Shown here one piece after another: positions 9,017 through 17,923 of a stretch of 64,000 nt of DNA. The translations under genes were made by a program, and so were the position numbers. The notes beneath the pieces were generated by a model. That model searched no databases and was not told the DNA's origin. It saw only the letters and a list, made by a program, of their open reading frames with translations. Positions within the stretch are counted from its first letter, which is position 1. The number at the start of each line of letters is the position of its first letter. Source of the stretch: Acinetobacter baylyi DSM 14961 = CIP 107474 (GTDB lineage Bacteria > Pseudomonadota > Gammaproteobacteria > Pseudomonadales > Moraxellaceae); NCBI RefSeq assembly GCF_000368685.1, contig NZ_KB849631.1, forward strand, positions 1-64,000. Reading direction: 5' to 3'.

Positions 9017-9140
9017 AAAAAAAAGCTCAGTCATATGAGAATGACTGAGCATAAAAAGGGATGTGAATCAATCACATCCAGAGGGTTTGTGAATCTGGCT
9101 GAGCATACACATAATCAAATGATCTACTGTATTTTTCAGT
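9017..9140 (-). ncRNA. candidate small RNA, stand-alone
   Basis: This is a minus-strand transcription unit of about 124 nt with no open frame. A promoter (9147-9175) precedes it. The RNA would fold into at least three hairpins: CCAGA/TCTGG (9078-9098), an 8-bp GGATGTGA/TCACATCC stem (9059-9079) and a final 10-bp GCTCAGTCAT/ATGACTGAGC stem (9025-9050). The last stem is followed by eight T (9017-9024), a textbook intrinsic terminator. The hexamer GCTCAG occurs again upstream in the RNA (about 9099-9104) and could compete for the terminator's 3' arm. I cannot match it to a named RNA family. It lies between tsaC and the ABC operon, which has its own terminator at 9418-9442. Confidence 0.6.
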
Positions 9141-9146
9141 GCGCGT

Positions 9147-9175
9147 ATTATGCGAGAATCTTTTCATTTATACAA
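9147..9175 (-). promoter_or_regulatory. sigma-70 promoter of the small RNA
   Basis: On the minus strand, -35 TTGTAT (9170-9175) and -10 CATAAT (9147-9152) are separated by exactly 17 bp and followed by a GC-rich discriminator. The predicted start is near 9140. The rest of the gap (9176-9417) is AT-rich and I see no gene in it. Confidence 0.55.
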
Positions 9176-9417
9176 ATATATTATTTATCTAACAAAAAAA
9201 GAGAAATAATCATGTCAATCGATCAAGGTCTAATTAAGATTTAATTTATATTTATCTTTTTATTAAATTTTTAAATAAAACTAAACTTTGCTATTTTTTC
9301 AACCGAACCCATCACTGATAGTGTAGATGGATAAGTTCCACGATATTTTAGAATGATTTATATATTGATTCATTTTTTAGTTTAAACGGAAGTACAGAGG
9401 ACGATTTTATTTCTATG

Positions 9418-9442
9418 AAAAAGGCTACTCGACGTAGCCTTA
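9418..9442 (-). terminator. terminator of the ABC transporter operon
   Basis: An 8-bp stem AAGGCTAC/GTAGCCTT with a 5-base loop is followed on the minus strand by a T-run (TTTTTC). It lies 22 bases past the last permease stop. Confidence 0.75.
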
Positions 9443-9464
9443 TGCCTTTCTTAAAATATTATCT

Positions 9465-10382
9465 TTATGGAATAAAAGATTTTCCTAACGAAGCAGGCAA
9501 ATTCATTTGTAATAACTTGCGGTCTCTTGAAATGAAGACCAATACGATAATCGTTGCGACGTATGGTAAAGCAGCCAGAAACTCAACAGGAATATCTATT
9601 CCAAGGGCCTGTGCCTGAAATTGTAGAATGGTGACACCACCAAATAAGTAAGCTCCAATCATGAGCCGTGCAGGTTTCCATGCCGCAAATACCACCAGTG
9701 CAATTGCAATCCAGCCACGCCCAGCCACCATATTTTCGACCCATAATGGGGTGTAGACCGTCGAAAGAAAAGCACCTCCTACGCCTGCCATTGCCCCACC
9801 AAACAGTACGGCGCCATAACGAATCAAAAGTACGGGATATCCCATCGCATGTGCAGATTCTGGAGACTCTCCGACTGCTTTAAGCAATAAACCTAATTTG
9901 GTTTTGGCCAGAATCCACCAAATCAACAAAAAGGTAATAATGGAGAGATAAACCACATAGTTTTGATGAAATAGTATCGGCCCAATGACAGGAATATCCT
10001 GTAGTCCCAACAAGTTCATGGCTGACAATCCAGCCAGACTGGTACTTACATAATGCTGCCCTACAAATGCTGATAATCCGACACCAAAAATCGTAAGTGC
10101 CAAACCACATGCAGCCTGATTGGCTGCCAGTGACAATGCTAAAACAGCAAAAATCAGTGCAGATAACATACCTGCAACTGCGCCTGCCAAGAGCCCTGCT
10201 GCTGGGCCCAAACCTGTTGTAGCACAGAATGCAAAACCGGCAATTGCACCAATTAACATCATACCTTCCACACCCAGATTAATCACACCCGTGCGTTCGA
10301 CAACCAGCTCGCCCATGCCTGCAAAAATCAGCGGTGTGGCTGCTGCCAGAGTACCTGCCAATAAGGGAACTAAATCAATCAT
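9465..10382 (-). CDS. ABC transporter permease, BMP/nucleoside type (second subunit)
   Basis: This 305-residue inner-membrane permease has about nine hydrophobic segments. The N-terminal region contains GMGELVVERTGVINLGVEGMM, and this ERxGxxNxGxEG signature is diagnostic of the sugar/nucleoside (YufQ/NupC-type) permeases that pair with BMP-family binding proteins. It is the last gene of the leftward locus and starts 12 bp after the partner permease. With the ATPase (11541-13100) and the binding protein (18600-19781) it would form an importer for nucleosides or purine bases. The purine assignment is inferred from family and the adjacent deaminase. Confidence 0.88.
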   Translation of the reverse strand: MIDLVPLLAGTLAAATPLIFAGMGELVVERTGVINLGVEGMMLIGAIAGFAFCATTGLGPAAGLLAGAVAGMLSALIFAVLALSLAANQAACGLALTIFGVGLSAFVGQHYVSTSLAGLSAMNLLGLQDIPVIGPILFHQNYVVYLSIITFLLIWWILAKTKLGLLLKAVGESPESAHAMGYPVLLIRYGAVLFGGAMAGVGGAFLSTVYTPLWVENMVAGRGWIAIALVVFAAWKPARLMIGAYLFGGVTILQFQAQALGIDIPVEFLAALPYVATIIVLVFISRDRKLLQMNLPASLGKSFIP

Positions 10383-10394
10383 GCCGTTGTACTC

Positions 10395-11516
10395 CTATAC
10401 TGCATTTGGGTCTTGAACTTGAGCGATACTCTTTTTTTTGTTTACTTGACGCCCAAAGCGATATCGATTTTCTATAAAGGCATCGGATGCCAACAAAAAG
10501 AACAGCAGCATTCCCTGAAATAGTCCTGTAATTGCAGCAGGTAACTGTAAGGTCATTTGTGCTGCCTCTCCTCCAAGATATAACAGTGCCATCAGAAATC
10601 CTGCCAGCGCAATTCCAATCGGATTTAAACGCCCCAGATAGGCCACAATAATTGCAGCGTAACCATAACCAGGAGAAATATTCGGATTAAGCTGCCCAAC
10701 GGGCCCTGCAATTTCACAAATACCCGCCAGCCCGGCCATAAATCCTGAAATCATTAAACTAAACCAGACTGCTTGCTTGGCAGAAAAACCTGCATATCTC
10801 GCTGCAAGCGGGGCCTGACCACCCACCTCCAGACGGTAAGCCAAGAAGCTCTTTTTGTTAAATAACCAAAAAGCCAAAATAATGAATAAAGTAATAAAGA
10901 TAGAGAGATTGACGCGAGTGCCTTCAAAAACAATTGGAAGCAAGGTTGCATCATCGAACATCACAGATTGAGGGAAATTCATACCTGCTGGATCTTTCCA
11001 CGGACCATTAATTAAATACAGCAGTACAAAGGTGGCAACATAATTGAGCATCAGGGTAGTGAGTGTTTCCTGTGCATTAAAATGGGTTTTTAATAATGCA
11101 GGAATCGCGCCCCACAGTGCACCGCCTATAGCACCTGCAATGAGCATGGAAGGCAAAATCCAAACCGATGAGGTTCCTTGAAAAGCAATGGCCAGTCCAC
11201 CTCCACAGATTGCCCCCATAATCAGTTGGCCTTCTGCACCAATATTAAAAATACGTGCTTTGAATCCAATCGCCAATCCCTGAGCAATCAAAATAAGTGG
11301 ACTGGCTTTAATGATCAATTCACTCCATCCATACCAGCTTGAAAGTGGCTGAATAAAGAACACATAAAATGCTTCAAGTGGATTTTTATCTAGCGCCAGA
11401 AATACCAAACCACCGACCACTAGCATCGCCAGCAAAGCAATGACGGGAGATAGCCATTTCATGAGTATAGAAGGATGATCACGCGGCTCTAGCAAATGCA
11501 TGGCAATACTCCCCAT
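10395..11516 (-). CDS. ABC transporter permease, BMP/nucleoside type (first subunit)
   Basis: This 373-residue integral membrane protein has about ten hydrophobic segments. The motif AIGFKARIFNIGAEGQLIMG, near residue 85, is the counterpart of the ERxGxxNxGxEG signature of the partner and identifies the larger YufP-type permease. The cytoplasmic tail is basic (RYRFGRQVNKKKS). It lies 24 bp after the ATPase gene and 12 bp before the second permease, clearly in one operon. It forms the membrane channel of an importer, probably for nucleosides or purines. Confidence 0.88.
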   Translation of the reverse strand: MGSIAMHLLEPRDHPSILMKWLSPVIALLAMLVVGGLVFLALDKNPLEAFYVFFIQPLSSWYGWSELIIKASPLILIAQGLAIGFKARIFNIGAEGQLIMGAICGGGLAIAFQGTSSVWILPSMLIAGAIGGALWGAIPALLKTHFNAQETLTTLMLNYVATFVLLYLINGPWKDPAGMNFPQSVMFDDATLLPIVFEGTRVNLSIFITLFIILAFWLFNKKSFLAYRLEVGGQAPLAARYAGFSAKQAVWFSLMISGFMAGLAGICEIAGPVGQLNPNISPGYGYAAIIVAYLGRLNPIGIALAGFLMALLYLGGEAAQMTLQLPAAITGLFQGMLLFFLLASDAFIENRYRFGRQVNKKKSIAQVQDPNAV

Positions 11517-11540
11517 GTCTGGTGATGCGGGTGGTTTTGT

Positions 11541-13100
11541 TTAAATCGAAACACGGATCACATCCTCCTGTGGCTGGCTGTCGCGCTGTAAACCCGACAT
11601 CAACAGCCCAATCTGTTCTGCATTGGTCTCATTGACTGGTTGAGGTGGGCTTAATTGGCCTGCAGCGAGCACTGCAATACGGTCACTAATCTCAAATAAT
11701 TCCTCCAACTCCTCAGAAATCACCACAATCGCGACGCCTTGTCTGGAAAGGTCGATGAGGGTTTGACGAATGAATGCTGAAGCTCCCACATCGACGCCCC
11801 ATGTTGGCTGTGCAACCACCATGACTTTGGGCTGCTGCATAATTTCACGCCCGACAATAAATTTCTGCAAGTTACCGCCCGACAGCGAACGTGCTGCAGC
11901 ATCACTTCCAGAGGCCTTTACACCAAATTTGGAAATACAGGCCTGAGCAAATGCACTGGCCTTCGCATAATTGACCAGCCCCCAGCGAGTCATCCCCATT
12001 CTAAAAGCAGTCAATAAGGTATTTTCAGTCAAGCTCATGGCTGGTACTGCACCACGTCCGAGTCGTTCCTCAGGGACAAAGCCAAAGCCCAATTTACGAC
12101 GTTGACCCGCATGTAAATGCCCGATAGCTTGTCCATCTAACCAAAAGCTTTCTTTTAGACTGGTTGTTTCACCTGAAAGTGCTGTTAGTAGTTCGGCTTG
12201 TCCATTACCAGAGATTCCAGCAATACCCAGAATCTCTCCAGTATTCACACTCAGGTTGATCTCTTTAAGAGAAGTTCCGAACATATCTTGGGCTGGAATG
12301 CTGAGCTGTTTAACCTGAAAAATAGGCTGTTGCACCCCCTCATAAGCATGCTGCTGGTAAGCAGGTAAATCTCGTCCAATCATCATTTTGGCAAGACTGG
12401 CCGTGGTTTCCTGTTTTGGAATTGCTGTTCCAGTCACCTGCCCGCCGCGTAAAATCGTAGCGGTGTCGCATAAACTCTGAATCTCATTTAGTTTATGACT
12501 GATGTATAAAATTGAAACGCCTTCACTGGCCAAACGCCGCAAGGTTTGAAATAACACCTGTACTGCCTGCGGAGTCAATACCGATGTAGGTTCATCCAGA
12601 ATTAATAACGAAGGGTTTTGCAGTAGACAACGCACAATTTCGACACGTTGACGCTCCCCAACAGACAAACTATGTACCATTCGCTGTGGATCAATAGGCA
12701 ACCCGTATTTTTCAGAAACTTCCACAACCCGCTGCGCAAGATGTGCTAAATCAAATTTTTCTTCTAATCCAAGAGCAATGTTTTCAACCACAGTGAGTGT
12801 TTCAAATAGGGAAAAATGCTGATAGACCATGCCAATACCTAATCGGCGTGCGGCGGCTGGGCTATCGACCGTTACCGAACGTCCGTTCCAGACAATCTCT
12901 CCCTCATCTGCTTTGACTGCGCCATAGATGATTTTCATTAAGGTACTTTTGCCAGCACCGTTTTCTCCCAATACCGCATGAATCTCACCTGCTGCAACCT
13001 TTAACGAGATGTGATCGTTGGCAACCAGCCCCCCATAGCGCTTAGTGATATTGACCAACTCTAAGCGATATGGTGCATATTCAGTATTTGTCGTCATCAT
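11541..13100 (-). CDS. ABC transporter ATP-binding protein, duplicated (nucleoside/BMP type)
   Basis: This 519-residue protein carries two fused ATPase domains. The first has Walker A GENGAGKST (about 45-53), signature LSVGERQRVEI and Walker B LLILDEPTS. The second, from about residue 270, has a degenerate Walker A (GISGNGQAE), signature LSGGNLQKFIVGRE and a Walker B region where VVAQPTWGVDVG replaces the usual Asp-Glu. Such asymmetry is normal for the YufO/RbsA-like class of nucleoside importers. The gene begins at ATG 13100 with an AGGGAGAG box and sits between the deaminase and the permeases in the operon. Confidence 0.9.
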   Translation of the reverse strand: MMTTNTEYAPYRLELVNITKRYGGLVANDHISLKVAAGEIHAVLGENGAGKSTLMKIIYGAVKADEGEIVWNGRSVTVDSPAAARRLGIGMVYQHFSLFETLTVVENIALGLEEKFDLAHLAQRVVEVSEKYGLPIDPQRMVHSLSVGERQRVEIVRCLLQNPSLLILDEPTSVLTPQAVQVLFQTLRRLASEGVSILYISHKLNEIQSLCDTATILRGGQVTGTAIPKQETTASLAKMMIGRDLPAYQQHAYEGVQQPIFQVKQLSIPAQDMFGTSLKEINLSVNTGEILGIAGISGNGQAELLTALSGETTSLKESFWLDGQAIGHLHAGQRRKLGFGFVPEERLGRGAVPAMSLTENTLLTAFRMGMTRWGLVNYAKASAFAQACISKFGVKASGSDAAARSLSGGNLQKFIVGREIMQQPKVMVVAQPTWGVDVGASAFIRQTLIDLSRQGVAIVVISEELEELFEISDRIAVLAAGQLSPPQPVNETNAEQIGLLMSGLQRDSQPQEDVIRVSI

Positions 13101-13141
13101 CTCTCCCTCTTTTTAATAGGAAACTCGATAAAATAGATACG

Positions 13142-13636
13142 CTATTGCCAGAAACCTTGATGTGCGACAGCCGCTTCTTCACTCAGACAAGGCCCTATGA
13201 CTTCAATACCGCGCTGACCACTTGCAAACACAGTACGACATGGCAATGAGAGCGTTGGATTTTCAGGATGATCGCCAGTAATACTTAGAAGTTTTTTTTC
13301 ACTCATGCCGTACACCACACGCCCAATACCCGTCCAGTAAATTGCACCTGCACACATCGCACAAGGTTCTGCATTGGTATACAGCGTGCATGTTCTGAGC
13401 TCTTTCAGGCTTTTTAAACGTGCCGCCTGACCTGCTGCAACAGTTTCGGCATGACGAGTGGGGTCACCTGTAGGAGGAAGTGAGTTATTACCTGCCTCTG
13501 TAACAATATTGCCATCTGCATCCACCACAATTGCTGCAAAAGGATGCAGTCCTTGCGCTTTGGTCTGTTCGGCAAGCGCAAATGTTTTACGCAAAAAATA
13601 AAGATCCTGTTCACTAGGATGCATATCGACAGACAT
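13142..13636 (-). CDS. nucleoside deaminase, guanine-deaminase-like
   Basis: This 164-residue zinc hydrolase belongs to the cytidine-deaminase-like superfamily. The catalytic motifs are TRHAET (about 74-79; zinc His and catalytic Glu) and PCAMCAGAIYW (about 105-115; two zinc Cys). Overall layout resembles the Bacillus-type guanine deaminase, which converts guanine to xanthine. ATG 13636 is chosen because an AGAGG box precedes it; the longer frame would need a TTG. Its place just upstream of a nucleoside-type ABC transporter supports a purine substrate, but cytosine or another base cannot be excluded. Confidence 0.8.
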   Translation of the reverse strand: MSVDMHPSEQDLYFLRKTFALAEQTKAQGLHPFAAIVVDADGNIVTEAGNNSLPPTGDPTRHAETVAAGQAARLKSLKELRTCTLYTNAEPCAMCAGAIYWTGIGRVVYGMSEKKLLSITGDHPENPTLSLPCRTVFASGQRGIEVIGPCLSEEAAVAHQGFWQ

Positions 13637-13771
13637 GAAATACCTCTTTTTTGCTTGGCAGCTTGATCGTTGATGACCATCCCAGACACGAAGCAAAATG
13701 GTTGTTTACTTCATGCCTTCAACAGAATGGACTTACATCTGATATTTGAATCCGTGGTCTGAATGACAAAT

Positions 13772-15055
13772 TTAGAAGTTGTAGCTCAAAGCTAAACGGT
13801 TTTGTAAAAAGGCATTGGCATCCCCTTCACGTTTCTGTGCTCCAACAAATTCGGCAAGACTTAAACCTTTTAGAGCACCCTGGAAATTGTAGAATCCATA
13901 AAACATGACTTCATACATGTCGCGGTCGGTATTGAAGCGGCGATCAATATCGGTATAGGTCAAACGCGCACCTGCAAAAAGATTTTTGCCCAATGGCGAA
14001 GTCAGCTCAGTCGAATAGAAGTTTCCTGGCCCCAAATCCTGTGTACTGGTAAAGAAAGGCTGCGCAAAATACGGATCTGAAGAGGTGTTATGCGCATAAG
14101 GGGTTGGTAAACTTCCCTTCAGCCAGGTACTGTTATCTTTATAAAATACATGATCGTAAGCCAGTCGCCATGTCAGTTTGTCAGTCGGTTTGAATTTGAC
14201 TTGTGCACCCAAAGAAGTGCTATCAATATTACCTAAATAAGCATCACCTGTATCCTGACCATAAATGGCCTGTACGCTCACCTCAGGCTTCCACTTTGCC
14301 TGTGTAAAACCAAGATTGGCCTCACCATAATAAAGATTGAGCAAATCCTGATATTGTTCAGCCCAGAATTGACCTTTCACATATTTATCATCTAGTGTGA
14401 TTTTTTTACCCACACCTAAACTGATCAGACCGTCAAAATTTTGTTTGTATCCAGAAAATGGATCGTCATTGAGACGGTTACTTTTACTGAAGTCATCGTC
14501 ACCATAACTTTTATATTTATTTACTTTGGTGGCACGTACAAAGTTGTCGCTGTCACCATATTTGATATCAACACCCTGATATAACCATGGCTGTACGCGA
14601 TAATATGAATAATCCCCCGTAAATGGCAGATTCAGTTTCTGATTCCCCACGGTGATCGAAAATTTATCCTGCGTCCAGTTTAAGTAGGCTTCACCTATAC
14701 CAAAAGTATGTTGCGAAAGCTCAGAAACATTATGTGCGCCTTCCGCTAGACGTCGCTGACCTTCAATTCCCAATGCGCCCTGAAAACCGTTATAACGCGC
14801 TGTTTTGTAAGTCGCATAACCACCAACTGTCGTGGTATCCTGACTTAAATCAGAAAAATAAGCATTATTCAAAGAAAATGAATTAAGGCGGATACTGCCC
14901 TCGACTGTTCCACAACTGAACATATCTGCAAACTCACCAACACTTGGCGACTGACAGACTTCATTTTTAGATAAAGGTATCGCCGCAAATATTGAAGAAC
15001 ATAAACTTCCCATACCACATAACAAAAGTGCTTTTTTAAGGTGAATATTGCTCAT
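13772..15055 (-). CDS. outer membrane porin, OprD-like
   Basis: A 427-residue protein with a signal peptide (about 1-25, ending IFAA) and a long series of amphipathic beta strands ending in a C-terminal Phe (LALSYNF), as expected of an outer-membrane barrel. The general pattern resembles OprD-family substrate-specific porins, though I am less sure of the family than of the barrel. It is the first gene after a sigma-54 promoter match (15106-15123) and precedes the deaminase and ABC genes on the same strand. It therefore probably admits the same substrate across the outer membrane. A GGGGA ribosome site precedes ATG 15055. Confidence 0.78.
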   Translation of the reverse strand: MSNIHLKKALLLCGMGSLCSSIFAAIPLSKNEVCQSPSVGEFADMFSCGTVEGSIRLNSFSLNNAYFSDLSQDTTTVGGYATYKTARYNGFQGALGIEGQRRLAEGAHNVSELSQHTFGIGEAYLNWTQDKFSITVGNQKLNLPFTGDYSYYRVQPWLYQGVDIKYGDSDNFVRATKVNKYKSYGDDDFSKSNRLNDDPFSGYKQNFDGLISLGVGKKITLDDKYVKGQFWAEQYQDLLNLYYGEANLGFTQAKWKPEVSVQAIYGQDTGDAYLGNIDSTSLGAQVKFKPTDKLTWRLAYDHVFYKDNSTWLKGSLPTPYAHNTSSDPYFAQPFFTSTQDLGPGNFYSTELTSPLGKNLFAGARLTYTDIDRRFNTDRDMYEVMFYGFYNFQGALKGLSLAEFVGAQKREGDANAFLQNRLALSYNF

Positions 15056-15105
15056 CTCAGAACGTCCCCATGATTAAAATGATCATTAACAAACATGCCA
15101 AGAGA

Positions 15106-15123
15106 ATGCAATTTACTCACCAA
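15106..15123 (-). promoter_or_regulatory. sigma-54 promoter match upstream of porin
   Basis: On the minus strand TTGGTGAGTAAATTGCAT has GG and GC separated by exactly 10 bases, the invariant -24/-12 spacing of sigma-54 promoters, with a good TTGCAT -12 element. The predicted start is near 15096, giving a 40-nt leader to the porin ATG. The element inside the GG half is weaker than consensus (TGAG for CACG). Confidence 0.5.
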
Positions 15124-15251
15124 GAGCACTTATATTAATAATTTATAATGATTGTTATATGGACTTAGATATACTGATAAAAAGATTCTATGATCATTTT
15201 TTAGCAAATTAAAATGTTATAAAACAAAAAAATAGAATAAAAATAAAAGCC

Positions 15252-15285
15252 CGTCTGATCCCAATTATCGTATCGGAAGCAGACG
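15252..15285 (-). terminator. terminator of the LysR gene
   Basis: On the minus strand the arms CGTCTG and CAGACG enclose a partly paired loop. They are followed by GGGCTTTTATTTTTATT about 20 bases after the LysR stop. Confidence 0.5.
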
Positions 15286-15306
15286 AGTGTGAATAAGGCA
15301 GATCAT

Positions 15307-16254
15307 CTATTGATTCAAACTTACATAGCCATCATTACGAAGTACAGAAATAACCAGATCACGAAACCAGCGATGTTCCTGTGAACGATGTAAACGTTCG
15401 TGCCAAAGCAGAAAATAAGAGATTTTAGGAAACTTGATGGGCGCATCCACCACCTTGAGTGGCAATAACGCACTATAATGACGAGAAAATGACCGCGGCG
15501 CAGAAAAAATCGCGTCAAATTGTAGCAACATGTAAGGAATCATGCCGAAATAAGGCACATAAGCCACTATATTACGTTTTATTCGTTCTTTGGCCAAATA
15601 TAAGTCGATCACTCCACGCTGTCCCACAATATAAGGCGTGGGCACAATATGATCCGCCTGAAGGTAATCTTCTAGCGTTAATGGACGTGCTGCGAGCGGA
15701 TGCGACTTTCGCATCAGACAAACCACTTCGTCTTCAAATAGTGGTGCCAGTCTGAGATACTCTGGTGGTTGGGGCCAGTTTCCAATCACTGCGTCGTATG
15801 TCCCACTTTCAAGCGCATGGGTATAATCTACATCGTGTGCCATCGAATGCATAATCACGGTGCAATGCGGTGCTTCTTGACGAACACGGCGTAATACTTC
15901 ACCCAATGCAATCGCATTGAGATAATCTGGTGCGGCAATATTAAAGACTTGACGTGACTCAGCAGGATTAAAATGAACCTGCTGAGTGGCAATTAGTTCG
16001 ATTTGTGCCAAGGCCTGACGAACAGGTTCTAGCAGGGACTCACCGCGTTCTGTAGGCGTCATTCCATTACGGCTACGCACCAATAACTGATCCCCTGTGA
16101 TATCGCGTAGCTTTTTTAAGGCAGTACTGATCGCAGGTTGTGACTGGTTAAGACGTTTTGCCGCATTTGAAACACTTTTTTCGGTTAGTAATACATACAG
16201 TACTTGAAGAAGATGTGCATCGAGTGCTTCCCATTTATTGGCTGGATTAATCAC
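15307..16254 (-). CDS. LysR family transcriptional regulator
   Basis: A 315-residue LysR-type regulator. The winged helix-turn-helix is at about residues 12-70 (LTEKSVSNAAKRLNQSQPAI, then LKKLRDITGDQLLVRSRNGM), followed by a periplasmic-binding-protein-like effector domain. The start is a GTG at 16254 with an AGGA box 7 bases upstream. It sits in the middle of the leftward purine-transport and oxygenase locus, between the GST-like gene and the porin, so it probably controls one or both blocks. The co-inducer is unknown; a purine or its oxidation product is the natural guess. Confidence 0.9.
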   Translation of the reverse strand: MINPANKWEALDAHLLQVLYVLLTEKSVSNAAKRLNQSQPAISTALKKLRDITGDQLLVRSRNGMTPTERGESLLEPVRQALAQIELIATQQVHFNPAESRQVFNIAAPDYLNAIALGEVLRRVRQEAPHCTVIMHSMAHDVDYTHALESGTYDAVIGNWPQPPEYLRLAPLFEDEVVCLMRKSHPLAARPLTLEDYLQADHIVPTPYIVGQRGVIDLYLAKERIKRNIVAYVPYFGMIPYMLLQFDAIFSAPRSFSRHYSALLPLKVVDAPIKFPKISYFLLWHERLHRSQEHRWFRDLVISVLRNDGYVSLNQ

Positions 16255-16415
16255 CTGAAGATCCTGATCATTATGATTGCAAAGTTAGCTCATTCAAATT
16301 TTATACCATATGGACAAATTTTAAATGTGCGATACGGTTTTCACCAGTTTAAGTCGCTGCTTTCGCTTGAATGAATCCAGCGACTGGTACATGTTTGCAT
16401 ATCATCCTAACAGAT

Positions 16416-17036
16416 TTAATGGACTGCCAGTAAACCAGGCATAGGTATAAAATAAGGTAAATGCCGTATGCGATTGATCCATCGGCGAATGTGTAAGTCA
16501 TTATCCAGCTTAACCCCCGCATCGGAGGCCAACGCAACTTGTGGAAAAATCAATAGGTCTGCAAGTGTCGGCTGTTCTGTGTTGAGCAGCCATTTTTGTC
16601 CAAGTACGGTTTGTAAACACAAATGATCGTTGAGTTGATTTAGTTTTGACTCCGCCTCTTGTATCAAGAATGCTTCATTATCTAGAAAATATCCAAAATC
16701 CAGCGCTGCTTTACGCAATACCCCCAAATTATTTTTGAGAGATTGATTGAATTGATTCCAATGTTTCAAATCATTGAGATAAATATTGGGATACCACTGC
16801 TGTTGTAATTGCGCAGAGATAGCCAAAAATGAGAAAAATTGATCAACCGACTCATGCTCAAGCCCACGATCAGACAATAAAGGCGGTAGTATATTTAGAT
16901 CAAGTGCATCCAATGGTTCATAATATGATTGATAAGGAACCTGTAGCGCTTCCAAAATTAAACGAACCGAATAACACTCAGTCGATAAAGGATCATCTGC
17001 AAGCTTAAAGTGAACTGATACTATATTTGAGTTCAT
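16416..17036 (-). CDS. GST-like protein of the split Rieske oxygenase set
   Basis: This 206-residue protein has a weak thioredoxin-like N-terminal half (about 1-85) and an all-helical glutathione-transferase C-terminal half with QPTLADLLIFPQVALASDAG near residues 155-174, a typical GST C-domain motif. The usual N-terminal glutathione-binding residues are not evident, so a structural rather than catalytic role is possible. Its ATG overlaps the stop of the oxygenase gene by 4 bases (ATGA), implying translational coupling. In caffeine-degrading Pseudomonas the GST-like NdmE stabilises the Rieske-less oxygenase NdmC together with NdmD. The same gene trio logic is visible here. That analogy is inference. 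Confidence 0.75.
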   Translation of the reverse strand: MNSNIVSVHFKLADDPLSTECYSVRLILEALQVPYQSYYEPLDALDLNILPPLLSDRGLEHESVDQFFSFLAISAQLQQQWYPNIYLNDLKHWNQFNQSLKNNLGVLRKAALDFGYFLDNEAFLIQEAESKLNQLNDHLCLQTVLGQKWLLNTEQPTLADLLIFPQVALASDAGVKLDNDLHIRRWINRIRHLPYFIPMPGLLAVH

Positions 17037-17923
17037 ACCACGTGTTCCTTTTCAGGAGAAAAAACCCCATAACTCCATTGTTTTTCGAGTAACCATTTAC
17101 GATATGCTGTTGCCAGTGCATCCGCTTTAGTCGGAATTTCAATACGTTGATGCAAAGGTAACTTCAAGGGTAAGTGATTTTCCAGAATGGGTTTATCCTG
17201 AGTAAAAATTTTCTGCTGGAACAGCACCATATCCGTCATACTACTGATCTGGTCATCCAGAATCATCAGTAAATGCGCACGAATCTGGGTCTCATTGATC
17301 GGCTGAATAAACAGACAAATCACATCTGCGGGAATAATGCCTTCTGCCTGTGTATTGACCTTATACAAAATCGCATTCAGCGGTGTTGCCACCCGATAAA
17401 TATATTCGGTTTCTTGCGGTTGTGATGAACTCGGTGCGGCTAGAGGCTGCGTAAAAAAACACTCCGTTGCCCAGATTTCATCAATCGCCTTACGATACTC
17501 AACCTGATAAGGTTTCACCATGGTTTCAGGCTCAGCCCCCAAAATGCCTGTATGAATATAAGGGAAATGTGCCATATCCAGAAAATTTTCAATGGCACGT
17601 AAAGGTGAGGTTCTGACCCCATAGGCACCACAAGGGACTAAACGCGCCTGAGGAATTGCATATTCCTCCAGTTGAAATAAAGGCTTTTTCGGTTCGCCCA
17701 CACATATCCAGACAAATCCATAGGCAATCTGAGCATGAATATTGAATGGTAGATCAGATTTGATCCAATCGACTTTAACTGAATTTTCGGTATATCTAAG
17801 ACGGATCGCATGTCGATCTACGACTGTTTCTAGATGCAGCGTCTCCAGTAATGTTTGCGCTGATGCCACCACCATCCACTCACCCATCAAACAAGTTGAA
17901 AACGCGTACTTTTGCTCAGACAT
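17033..17923 (-). CDS. Rieske-less aromatic-ring-hydroxylase-type oxygenase subunit
   Basis: A 296-residue protein homologous to the alpha subunit of Rieske non-heme iron oxygenases. The mononuclear iron motif is clear at about 113-124 (NFLDMAHFPYIH): bridging Asp116 with ligands His119 and His124. A later Asp in FTQDKPILE (about 243) fits the third ligand. The N-terminal 75 residues look like a shrunken Rieske fold ending VWICVGEP, but the CxH and CxxH cluster ligands are absent. Electrons must therefore come from another protein, most simply the Rieske protein encoded just upstream, which overlaps this gene by 8 bp. This is not a frameshift, because both proteins keep their own version of the N-terminal domain. 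The substrate is unknown; context suggests a purine. Confidence 0.8.
   Translation of the reverse strand: MSEQKYAFSTCLMGEWMVVASAQTLLETLHLETVVDRHAIRLRYTENSVKVDWIKSDLPFNIHAQIAYGFVWICVGEPKKPLFQLEEYAIPQARLVPCGAYGVRTSPLRAIENFLDMAHFPYIHTGILGAEPETMVKPYQVEYRKAIDEIWATECFFTQPLAAPSSSQPQETEYIYRVATPLNAILYKVNTQAEGIIPADVICLFIQPINETQIRAHLLMILDDQISSMTDMVLFQQKIFTQDKPILENHLPLKLPLHQRIEIPTKADALATAYRKWLLEKQWSYGVFSPEKEHVV

Noticed and set aside
9017..9140. tRNA, 4.5S RNA or tmRNA
   Set aside because: There is no CCA end or cloverleaf, no SRP-loop sequence and no tag-peptide frame.
8999..9244. 81-codon open frame on the plus strand
   Set aside because: It runs antisense through the small-RNA hairpins, has no ribosome site, ends in AT-rich sequence and has no protein-like pattern.
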